Source: an uncultured Lachnospiraceae bacterium
GTDB taxonomy: Bacteria > Bacillota > Clostridia > Lachnospirales > Lachnospiraceae
NCBI GenBank assembly: GCA_947175305.1
Contig: CAMWMO010000001.1
Span: forward strand, 1 to 13,135
DNA: 13,135 bases
Direction of reading: 5' to 3'
The position numbers were made by a program, and so were the translations under genes. The notes beneath the pieces are model-generated. The model did no database searches and was not told where the DNA came from. It saw nothing but the letters and a program-made list of their open reading frames with translations. Positions 1-6,430 of this stretch are shown in pieces (position 1 is the stretch's first letter; each line of letters begins with the position of its first letter).

Positions 1-1052
1 TCCCACGCCTCATCCCAGGTCAGATAATGCTCATCCATCAGAATACGCATCAACTCCGCCACCGCTACTGTGGGGTGGGTATCGTTCAACTGGAAGGTCA
101 CCTTCTCATGGAACTTGCGGATGTCGTCATGCTTCCTCAGATATTTCTCCACAGCCTCCTGTACAGACGCCGATATGAAGAAATACTGCTGCTTTAAGCG
201 CAGTTCCTTACCTGCATAGTGATTGTCGTTAGGATAGAGCACCTCCACGATATTTCTCGCCAGATTCTCCTGCTCCACCGCTTTCTGGTAATCGCCCTTG
301 TCGAAGGAATCCAGCTGGAAGCAGTTCACCGGCTCCGCATCCCAGATACGCAGGGTATTCACGATGCCGTTGCCATAGCCTACCACAGGCATATCGTAAG
401 GGATCGCTGTCACGGCCTGATACCCTTCCTGCCGGAAATGATTTCTGCCGTTCTCGTCCACATAGACGTTGACGTAGCCGCCGAAGCGTACCTCCTTCGC
501 ATACTCAGGTCTTCTCAGCTCAAAAGGATTGCCGTCGCGCAGCCAGTTATCCGGCACCTCCACCTGATAGCCGTCACGGATCTCCTGCTTAAACATACCG
601 TAGCGATACCGGATACCGCAGCCGTACGCCGCATAGCCCAGCGTCGCCAGGGAATCTAAAAAGCAGGCTGCCAAACGTCCCAGACCGCCGTTACCGAGCG
701 CTGCATCAGGCTCCTGATCCTCCACCACATTGATGTCGATGCCCAGCTCCTCAAGCGCCTGCGAAAACGCTTTATATGCCTGAAGATTGATCATGTTGTT
801 GCCCAGTGCACGTCCCATCAGGAATTCCATGGACAGATAATACACCATCTTGGGATCCTGTTTGTCGTACTCTTTCTGGGTCTTTAACCACTGATCTACA
901 ATGGCGTCTTTGACCGCATAGGACACCGCCTGAAATATCTGCTGATCCGTGGCCTCCTCCAAAGTCTTTCTGTAGAGTGTCTTTACATTGTAAAGAACGC
1001 TTCTCTTAAAAAGCTCTGTATCAAAAGTTGTCGTTACAGCTTTCTTAACCAT
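1..1052 (-). CDS. glgP: Glycogen/starch phosphorylase, N-terminal part (3' end outside window)
   Basis: Cytoplasmic alpha-glucan phosphorylase (GT35): releases glucose-1-phosphate from the non-reducing ends of glycogen, using pyridoxal phosphate. Only the first 350 residues are visible of roughly 800 usual for the family; the PLP lysine lies in the missing part. Recognisable family blocks are YYLSMEFLMGRALGNN (residues 71-86), DAALGNGGLGRLAACFLDS (116-134, the phosphorylase glycine-rich loop), GCGIRYRYG (144-152) and FQLNDTHPTVAVAELMR (320-336). Start chosen at 1052 because GAGGAGG lies 8 nt upstream of it. An in-frame ATG nine codons earlier (1079) would put that ribosome binding site inside the coding sequence, so it is less likely. 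The gene lies 77 nt downstream of ileS on the same strand and has its own promoter candidate in that gap. Confidence 0.95.
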   Translation of the reverse strand, partial: MVKKAVTTTFDTELFKRSVLYNVKTLYRKTLEEATDQQIFQAVSYAVKDAIVDQWLKTQKEYDKQDPKMVYYLSMEFLMGRALGNNMINLQAYKAFSQALEELGIDINVVEDQEPDAALGNGGLGRLAACFLDSLATLGYAAYGCGIRYRYGMFKQEIRDGYQVEVPDNWLRDGNPFELRRPEYAKEVRFGGYVNVYVDENGRNHFRQEGYQAVTAIPYDMPVVGYGNGIVNTLRIWDAEPVNCFQLDSFDKGDYQKAVEQENLARNIVEVLYPNDNHYAGKELRLKQQYFFISASVQEAVEKYLRKHDDIRKFHEKVTFQLNDTHPTVAVAELMRILMDEHYLTWDEAW

Positions 1053-1093
1053 TTTACTATCCTCCTCGGTTTCTTTCATAACTCCATTTTACT

Positions 1094-1122
1094 ATTATAT
1101 ATCGTATTTGTGGTTTTGACTA
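1094..1122 (-). promoter_or_regulatory. Probable sigma-A promoter of glgP
   Basis: In the ileS-glgP gap, reading the minus strand, TAGTCA (1117-1122; 4 of 6 to TTGACA) is followed by 17 nt and a perfect TATAAT (1094-1099). This is 42 nt before the glgP start, leaving a short leader with the GAGGAGG site. No intrinsic terminator is visible between ileS and this promoter, so read-through from ileS is possible as well. Confidence 0.6.
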
Positions 1123-1129
1123 TAAGCAA

Positions 1130-4100
1130 TTATACTTTTTCCACACCAATGGTAACCTTCTCCTCATTGACATTCCATTCTTTAGAAATCGCCAATGCTT
1201 CCTCGGTCACGATCGCTTCCGCCAGTACCTTCTCGGAGATCGCTTCCGCGTTTTTCTGTACGATGCCGGCTACTTTCTCATTCCCATTGATCGCCACCTT
1301 GATGTGATCCATCACCTCAAAGTCTGCATCCTTACGCATATTCTGGATCTTGCTGATGATCTCGTAGACAAAGCCCTCCTCGATCAGCTCCTCCGTCAGG
1401 TTGGTGTCGAGCACCACCGTCACATAGTTGTCAGCCTCTGCCACAAAACCTTCCTTCTGGGCCATCTCGATCAGAAGATCCTCCTCCGCAAGTGACACCC
1501 CCGTGCCATCCACATCAAATTTCAACGCTCCTTGAGCCTTAAGCTCTTCCATCGCCTTAGTACCATCCACTGCAGAGAGATACGCTCTGATGCCATTCAG
1601 CTGCTTGCCGTACTTAGGACCCACCGTCTTAAGCTGTGGTTTGAAGCTGTAGGTCGTAAACGCGGAAACGTCGTCGGAGAACTCGATTTCCTTCACGTTC
1701 AGCTCGTTTTTGATGATATCTTGATAGAAGGCATCCAGCTTCATCTCCGCCTTCACATACATCTTCCCGATGGGCTGGCGGTTCTTGATCTTTGCCGTAT
1801 TGCGGGCCGCACGTCCCATGGCTACCACTTTCAGCACCTCGTCCATGGAAGCCTCCAGCTCCTTGTCGATCTGCGCCGCATCCGCCACCGGGAAATCACA
1901 CAGATGAATGCTCTCCGGCGCATTTTTATCAATGCTGCACACCAGATTGCGGTAGATCTCCTCCGTCATAAAGGGCACAAGGGGAGCCGCCGCCTTACTT
2001 ACCGTCACAAGGGCCGTGTAGAGGGTCATGTAGGCGTTAATCTTATCCTGCTCCATTCCCTTCGCCCAGAACCGCTCCCTGCTGATCCGGACATACCAGT
2101 TGCTCATCTCATCCACAAAGCTGTCCAGTGCTCTGGCTGCCTCCGGGATCCGGTAGTTTTCCAGATGGGTATCCACTTCCTGCACCACCGTATTCAACCG
2201 GGACAAGAGCCATTTATCCATGACCGGCAGTTTATCGTAATCCAGACTATACTTGGTCGCATCAAAATCATCAATATTCGCATAGAGCACAAAGAACGCA
2301 TAGGTATTCCAGAGAGTGCCCAGGAATTTCCGCTGTCCCTCCTGCACCGCCTTGCCGTGGAAACGGTTGGGCAGCCAGGGCGCCGAATTGATATAGAAAT
2401 ACCAGCGGATCGCATCTGCGCCGTAGGTCTCCAATGCCTCGAAAGGATCTACCGCATTTCCTTTACTCTTACTCATCTTCTGTCCGTTCTCATCCTGTAC
2501 ATGCCCCAGAACGATCACGTTCTCAAAGGGCGCGCAGTTGAACAAAAGCGTGGACTCTGCCATCAGCGAATAAAACCATCCTCTGGTCTGATCCACCGCC
2601 TCCGAGATGAACTGAGCGGGGAACTGACTGTCAAACAGTTCCTTGTTCTCGAAAGGATAGTGATGCTGTGCAAAGGGCATCGCGCCGGAATCAAACCAGC
2701 AGTCAATCACCTCCGGCACACGCTTCATGGTCTTGCCACAGTCCGGGCAGGTACAGGTGATTTCGTCGATATAGGGTCTGTGAAGCTCCACAGTCTTTGC
2801 CGCCGCATTCCCCGAAAGCTTTTCCAGCTCCTCTCTGGACCCGATGGCCTCCATGTGACCGCACTCCTCACACTCCCACACATTTAAGGGGGTGCCCCAG
2901 TAGCGGTTTCTGGAAATACCCCAGTCCTGAATATTCTCAAGCCAGTTGCCGAACCTTCCCTCACCGATGGATTCGGGGATCCAGTTCACTGTCTTATTGT
3001 TCCGCACCAGATCGTCACGAACCGCAGTCATCTTGATAAACCAGGACTCCCGTGCATAGTAGATCAGGGGCGTGTCGCAGCGCCAGCAGAAAGGATAGTC
3101 GTGTTCAAACTTAGGCGCATCGAAAAGTTTGCCCTCTTTATCCAGATCCTTGATGACCTCCGGGTCCGCCTTCTTCACAAAAAGGCCCGCGTAAGGAGTC
3201 TCCGGCGTCATGTTGCCTTTGCCATCCACGAACTGCACGAAAGGCAGATCATATCTGCGGCCTACCTGTGCGTCGTCCTCACCGAAGGCAGGAGCGATGT
3301 GTACGATACCGGTACCGTCTGTCATTGTGACATAGCTGTCACAAGTTACATAATGGGCTTTCTTTTTCTGTTTCTCCGCCTCAGCCCCGGCACAGGCAAA
3401 GAGCGGTTCATAAGCCTTGTGCTCCAGATCGGTACCCACATAAGTTTCCAGAATCTCATAGGCAGGCTTTCCTTCCTCGGAAAGCTTTCCGAGCACATTA
3501 TCCAAAAGCGCCTGCGCCATATAATAAGTATAGCCGTCCGCCGCTTTCACTTTCACATAGGTTTCCACCGGATTGACACAGAGCGCCACATTGGAGGGCA
3601 GCGTCCAGGGTGTGGTCGTCCATGCCAGGAAATAGGCATCCTCATCCACCACCTTAAACCGGACAACAGCGGAACGCTCCTTCACCGCCTTATAACCCTG
3701 CGCCACCTCATGGGAGGACAAGGGCGTACCACAGCGAGGACAGTAGGGCACGATCTTAAAGCCCTTGTACAAAAGGCCCCTGTCCCAGATCTGCTTGAGC
3801 GCCCACCACTCGGACTCAATAAAGTCATCGTGATATGTCACATAGGGATCGTCCATATCCGCCCAGAAGCCTACCGTGCCGGAGAAATCCTCCCACATCC
3901 CCTTATACTTCCAGACAGATTCCTTACATTTACTGATAAAGGGATCCAGACCGTACTCCTCGATCTGCTCCTTGCCGTCCAGGCCCAGAAGCTTCTCCAC
4001 CTCCAGCTCCACCGGCAGACCGTGGGTATCCCACCCCGCCTTTCTAGGCACCATATAGCCCTTCATGGTGCGGTATCTGGGAATCATGTCTTTGATAACA

Positions 4101-4285
4101 CGTGTCAGCACGTGCCCGATGTGTGGCTTGCCGTTTGCCGTGGGCGGGCCGTCATAAAAGGTATAGGTAGGGCCCTCCTTGCGGGAATCCATGCTCTTCT
4201 GAAAAATATCATTTTCTTTCCAGAACTGGCATACTTCTTTCTCTCTGTCCACAAAATTTAAGGTTGTGTCAACTTTTTGATACAT
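1130..4285 (-). CDS. ileS: Isoleucyl-tRNA synthetase, long type-2-like form
   Basis: Class I aminoacyl-tRNA synthetase that charges tRNA-Ile in the cytoplasm, 1051 residues. Seen in sequence: HIGH signature (NGKPHIGHVL, residues 51-60), GWDTHGLPVE (84-93), a CPRCG knuckle (182-186), the CP1 editing-domain motif AWTTTPWTLPSN (221-232), a second Cys pair set (CEECG and CTCPDCG, about 470-520), WFDSGAMPFAQHH near 530, and KMSKS at 603-607. The C-terminus has an anticodon-binding region and a long tail without the C-terminal zinc-binding cysteines typical of the shorter E. coli-like enzymes. Length and tail fit the IleRS2 (eukaryote-like) type, which is generally less sensitive to mupirocin; the resistance phenotype is an inference. 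HIGH is intact, not the altered signature reported for some hyper-resistant enzymes. Start fixed by AAAGGAAGAGG just upstream. Expression is controlled by the T-box leader at 4451-4732. Confidence 0.97.
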   Translation of the reverse strand: MYQKVDTTLNFVDREKEVCQFWKENDIFQKSMDSRKEGPTYTFYDGPPTANGKPHIGHVLTRVIKDMIPRYRTMKGYMVPRKAGWDTHGLPVELEVEKLLGLDGKEQIEEYGLDPFISKCKESVWKYKGMWEDFSGTVGFWADMDDPYVTYHDDFIESEWWALKQIWDRGLLYKGFKIVPYCPRCGTPLSSHEVAQGYKAVKERSAVVRFKVVDEDAYFLAWTTTPWTLPSNVALCVNPVETYVKVKAADGYTYYMAQALLDNVLGKLSEEGKPAYEILETYVGTDLEHKAYEPLFACAGAEAEKQKKKAHYVTCDSYVTMTDGTGIVHIAPAFGEDDAQVGRRYDLPFVQFVDGKGNMTPETPYAGLFVKKADPEVIKDLDKEGKLFDAPKFEHDYPFCWRCDTPLIYYARESWFIKMTAVRDDLVRNNKTVNWIPESIGEGRFGNWLENIQDWGISRNRYWGTPLNVWECEECGHMEAIGSREELEKLSGNAAAKTVELHRPYIDEITCTCPDCGKTMKRVPEVIDCWFDSGAMPFAQHHYPFENKELFDSQFPAQFISEAVDQTRGWFYSLMAESTLLFNCAPFENVIVLGHVQDENGQKMSKSKGNAVDPFEALETYGADAIRWYFYINSAPWLPNRFHGKAVQEGQRKFLGTLWNTYAFFVLYANIDDFDATKYSLDYDKLPVMDKWLLSRLNTVVQEVDTHLENYRIPEAARALDSFVDEMSNWYVRISRERFWAKGMEQDKINAYMTLYTALVTVSKAAAPLVPFMTEEIYRNLVCSIDKNAPESIHLCDFPVADAAQIDKELEASMDEVLKVVAMGRAARNTAKIKNRQPIGKMYVKAEMKLDAFYQDIIKNELNVKEIEFSDDVSAFTTYSFKPQLKTVGPKYGKQLNGIRAYLSAVDGTKAMEELKAQGALKFDVDGTGVSLAEEDLLIEMAQKEGFVAEADNYVTVVLDTNLTEELIEEGFVYEIISKIQNMRKDADFEVMDHIKVAINGNEKVAGIVQKNAEAISEKVLAEAIVTEEALAISKEWNVNEEKVTIGVEKV

Positions 4286-4322
4286 GTTCCTCTTCCTTTC
4301 TATTTGTCCTGTGCATCGTCCT

Positions 4323-4450
4323 GCACGAATGAGCAGACTCGGAAGATTTCATCTTCCTCGTTCGCGTTGCTCGTCATAAGGCTTTCGGTTCATCCGCTCA
4401 TGCAAGCATGGCGTCTGCCCCGCAAACCTTCTGACTCTGCTCATTCGCGC
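4323..4450. repeat. 128-bp inverted-repeat-bounded element inside the ileS leader
   Basis: An 18-bp left arm (4323-4340, GCACGAATGAGCAGACTC) and right arm (4433-4450) are inverted copies matching at 16 of 18 positions. Between them are further small palindromes: GGAAGAT-TTC-ATCTTCC (4341-4357), CATGC-AA-GCATG (4399-4410) and GGC-GTCT-GCC (4410-4419). The right arm ends where the T-box terminator's U-tract ends, and the left arm ends about 37 nt before the ileS start. No protein is encoded. The form suggests a small non-autonomous palindromic repeat (REP- or MITE-like) or a structured leader RNA; sequence alone does not decide. No target-site duplication is obvious. Confidence 0.6.
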
Positions 4451-4485
4451 ATATAAAAGCCCCCGTCCCGTAAAAGGACGAGGGC
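4451..4485 (-). terminator. Intrinsic terminator of the ileS T-box leader
   Basis: Reading the minus strand, GCCCTCGTCC (4476-4485) pairs over 10 bp (one G-U) with GGACGGGGGC (4459-4468), separated by a 7-nt TTTTACG loop, and is followed by TTTTATAT (4451-4458). The 5' arm overlaps the 3' strand of the antiterminator at 4475-4482, so the two folds exclude each other. Confidence 0.9.
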
Positions 4486-4732
4486 AAAGCTCTCGTGCTA
4501 CCACCTGTTACGACGTACCGACCCGCCTCGCCGCCGCAAAGCGCTCTATACGTTATCCCATAACGGAGGATTTCCGTCGGTACTTACTTCTCACACATCT
4601 CATAGGAGTGTCTAAGGTTCGGCCCGCGACTCGGAAGTGATCTTCCCTGACCTTCTACTCGTACCGGTCTTGCACCATCACCGGCTCGCTGTGACTTTCA
4701 CAGATCAGCTACTGTCTTCTTCAATGTCTTTG
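4451..4732 (-). promoter_or_regulatory. T-box riboswitch (tRNA-Ile specific) controlling ileS
   Basis: Leader RNA that senses uncharged tRNA-Ile. Minus-strand features: a lower stem GAAG (near 4716-4719) with CTTCC (4633-4637); loop-E motif AGTA (4710-4713); stem CTGATC (4703-4708) with GGTCAG (4647-4652); and, in the 3' side of the internal loop opposite AGTA, the triplet ATC (4639-4641) followed by A, an Ile specifier codon. The apical hairpin is closed by CCGG/CCGG (about 4664-4684). The T-box sequence AGGTGGTAGCACGAG spans 4492-4506: AGG and ACGAG pair with CCT and CTCGT (4475-4482), leaving a TGGTAGC bulge whose TGGT complements the ACCA end of a tRNA with discriminator A. The 5' boundary is the inferred transcription start. 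Binding of uncharged tRNA would favour the antiterminator over the terminator at 4451-4485. Confidence 0.95.
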
Positions 4733-4738
4733 TATGAC

Positions 4739-4768
4739 ATTATAATTCCCCAAATTTGCAGTTGTCAA
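4739..4768 (-). promoter_or_regulatory. Consensus sigma-A promoter of ileS
   Basis: On the minus strand, a perfect TTGACA (4763-4768) and perfect TATAAT (4739-4744) are separated by 18 nt. The predicted start, about 4732, is immediately ahead of T-box stem I. The strong promoter fits a leader that is controlled by attenuation rather than by initiation. Confidence 0.9.
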
Positions 4769-4777
4769 GCAAGGAAG

Positions 4778-4796
4778 CAAATTTCTTTCAAATTTG
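4778..4796 (-). terminator. Weak AT-rich hairpin just after the amidase/deacetylase stop
   Basis: CAAATTT (4778-4784) and AAATTTG (4790-4796) form a perfect 7-bp inverted repeat with a 5-nt loop, 2 nt after the stop codon of the upstream gene. There is no following U-run and the stem is AT-rich, so termination would be weak. CAAATTTG occurs again at 4751-4758 between the ileS -35 and -10. It could equally be a chance feature of AT-rich spacer DNA. Confidence 0.3.
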
Positions 4797-4798
4797 GA

Positions 4799-6259
4799 TC
4801 AAAACTGAATCGGTGTCACCTCTTCACTCAAAGGCTTCATCTCATACTCCGGCAGACTGTCTAACAGTTCTTCCAGACAAATTCCCGTGCTATAGACCAC
4901 GTCGTGAGCAAGCAGGATCACCTTTTTTCGCCCGAACGTTGTCTCCACACCATTTGCGATCAGTTTCTCCGGATCGGGATTTTTTACGGCATCCTCCAGA
5001 CTTGCATTCCAGTCATAATAAATATACCCTCTGTCCGTCATCTCCTCAATGATAGCCTGTCCGACCTTTTTATTATAGGCATTGACGCTGCCGCCCGGAA
5101 ACCGGAACAGATTTGTCTCCACACCCGTCACTTCGTAAACCGTCTGTCTCGCTTTCTCGAAATCCTCCACATAACTGTCCACGCTCTGATACAGAGTCTC
5201 ATAATCGTGATTGTTACAGTGAATACCGATCGTATGGCCCTCCGCCACGATCCGGCGCGCCATCTCGGGATGTTGTCTCACATTCTCCCCCACCAGGAAG
5301 AAAGTTGCCTTAATATTCCTGTCACGCAATATATCCAGTACCCTCTGGGTATTTTCCTCGGAAGGGCCGTCATCGAATGTCAGATACATGGTCTTGGGGT
5401 GAAAATAATAGGAAATACCCTGCACAATACCATCTGCAATCTTCTGCTGATATTCGGAAAGAGAGAGCATCTTCCGTTCCGCGGCATTGGAGAGAAATCC
5501 TGTCTCAATCAGGCAGGCCGGCATGGAAGTGTTTCTCGTCACATGAAAATCCGCATCGCCGCGCAGTTCCCGCTCCGCAGCCCCCGTACTCTTTAAGGTC
5601 TGCTGCCGGATCAACTGCGCCAGCCTCTTGCTGTCGCGCCCGGAATTGTCCTCCTCATACCACACTTCCATCCCGCTCACAGCGGTGCCCTCATCTGTTG
5701 CATTCTGATGAATGCTTATGTAGATATCGGCCCCTGACTCGTTAGCCTCCTTCACACGCTCCTCTTTCGCGATATAAGTATCCGTGTCCCTGGACATGAT
5801 CACCTCATATCCCTGCTCTATCAGCCGCTCCCGTACAAGCAGTGCAATGGCCAGATTGATATCCTTCTCCCGAACACCGTTTCTGGCACAACCTTCATCC
5901 GTGCCGCCATGTCCCGGGTCCAGATAAATAATCGGAATATGCTCCGTCTCTACCACCGCCGGCACAATCTCCTGCGTCTTGGCAGCCGCTGCCTGCGCTG
6001 CCGCAAATATCTGCTCTTCTACAACATAAACCGGTTTTGTCGTCTCTTCCGAAGGAATCGTTTCCGTTTCTCCCATCATATCTGTCAGAGCTTTCAGTCC
6101 CCCCATCGCAGTAAGCCGCACGATGATCGCCGCGACCAGACAGCTGAGGCACAAGGCAATTGTCAGCATGTATAATCTTCTGAAAACACGCCTTTTCCTC
6201 TGTTCCCTCGTCTCATAACCACAGACATATTCCCAAGTAAATGTTGTCTCTCCGTACAT
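4799..6259 (-). CDS. Membrane-anchored N-acetylmuramoyl-L-alanine amidase / polysaccharide deacetylase fusion
   Basis: 486 residues. Basic cytoplasmic N-terminus (RKRRVFRR), one membrane segment at about 31-50, then a linker to about 105. Residues 108-287 are an Amidase_3 domain: zinc ligands in YLDPGHGG (H117), E131 in REKDINLA and H184 in ISIHQNA, with the catalytic glutamate E252 in LIETGFLSN. This fold cuts the amide bond between MurNAc and L-alanine. Residues 290-475 are a NodB deacetylase: TFDDGPS (D296, D297), metal histidines H347 and H351 in IHCNNHDY, RFPGGS (386-391), YDWNAS (415-420) and LLAHD (449-453, histidine 452). All key residues of both enzymes are present, so both domains look active. 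The protein should act outside the cell on peptidoglycan or another N-acetylated glycan. Start at 6259 follows GGAGGG 11 nt upstream. Downstream ileS has its own promoter. Substrate of the deacetylase half (GlcNAc or MurNAc) is not determinable. Confidence 0.93.
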   Translation of the reverse strand: MYGETTFTWEYVCGYETREQRKRRVFRRLYMLTIALCLSCLVAAIIVRLTAMGGLKALTDMMGETETIPSEETTKPVYVVEEQIFAAAQAAAAKTQEIVPAVVETEHIPIIYLDPGHGGTDEGCARNGVREKDINLAIALLVRERLIEQGYEVIMSRDTDTYIAKEERVKEANESGADIYISIHQNATDEGTAVSGMEVWYEEDNSGRDSKRLAQLIRQQTLKSTGAAERELRGDADFHVTRNTSMPACLIETGFLSNAAERKMLSLSEYQQKIADGIVQGISYYFHPKTMYLTFDDGPSEENTQRVLDILRDRNIKATFFLVGENVRQHPEMARRIVAEGHTIGIHCNNHDYETLYQSVDSYVEDFEKARQTVYEVTGVETNLFRFPGGSVNAYNKKVGQAIIEEMTDRGYIYYDWNASLEDAVKNPDPEKLIANGVETTFGRKKVILLAHDVVYSTGICLEELLDSLPEYEMKPLSEEVTPIQF

Positions 6260-6308
6260 ATCCTGATGCTCCCTCCAGATTCTTTTGTATGCTTTCTATA
6301 GTTAAGTT

Positions 6309-6336
6309 AACGACATTAGAAATTTGTTATGTCGTT
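6309..6336. repeat. Perfect 8-bp-arm inverted repeat upstream of the amidase/deacetylase gene
   Basis: AACGACAT (6309-6316) and ATGTCGTT (6329-6336) are exact inverted copies separated by 12 bp. The next bases give a second small palindrome, GTTAA-G-TTAAC (6301-6311). Both lie between the candidate -10 at 6338-6343 and the gene start at 6259, so they could be an operator at the transcription start or a hairpin in the 5' leader. No regulator can be named from this alone. Confidence 0.6.
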
Positions 6337-6337
6337 T

Positions 6338-6366
6338 ACTATATATCAAGCATACAGACAGGGTGC
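6338..6366 (-). promoter_or_regulatory. Candidate promoter of the amidase/deacetylase gene (poor -35)
   Basis: Minus strand TATAGT at 6338-6343 matches 5 of 6 positions of a -10. At 17-nt spacing the -35 position (6361-6366, GCACCC) has no resemblance to TTGACA, and it touches the first unit of the 11-bp repeat array. A weak -35 abutting phased repeats is the usual arrangement of an activator-dependent promoter. An alternative -10 is TATAGA at 6295-6300, also without a good -35. Confidence 0.35.
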
Positions 6367-6430
6367 ATCAGAATTTCATCTAAGTTGCATCAAAGTTCCA
6401 TATTTTTTGCATCAAAGTTGCATCATTTTC
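6365..6430. repeat. Array of six 11-bp direct repeats (consensus GCATCAAAGTT)
   Basis: Six consecutive 11-bp units start at 6365, 6376, 6387, 6398, 6409 and 6420. Against GCATCAAAGTT they match 9, 9, 11, 5, 11 and 7 of 11 positions; units 3 and 5 are identical. The spacing is exact throughout, about one helical turn, so the same bases recur on one face of the DNA. The last unit overlaps the kinase stop codon (6423-6425). The array is upstream of the amidase/deacetylase gene and touches its candidate -35. Tandem 11-bp sites are the classic binding pattern of OmpR/PhoB-family regulators; that reading is an inference. Confidence 0.7.

Noticed and set aside
219..659. Plus-strand open frame of 146 codons
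   Set aside because: Lies entirely inside the conserved glgP coding sequence on the other strand, with no start signal or family resemblance.
1532..2887. Long open frame on the plus strand opposite ileS (a further one at 3101-4261)
   Set aside because: Antisense to a clearly conserved essential gene, low-complexity His/Arg/Leu-rich translations, no ribosome binding site and no recognisable domain; these are shadows of ileS codon usage.
4323..4450. Complete insertion sequence
   Set aside because: Only 128 bp, no transposase frame and no clear target duplication; at most a non-autonomous repeat.
4610..4640. AGGTTCGGCCCG stretch resembling a tRNA T-arm
   Set aside because: No acceptor stem, anticodon arm or D-arm can be drawn around it; the region is fully explained by the T-box leader on the minus strand.
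6365..6430. Possible CRISPR array
   Set aside because: The 11-bp units are contiguous with no unique spacers and no cas genes are nearby.
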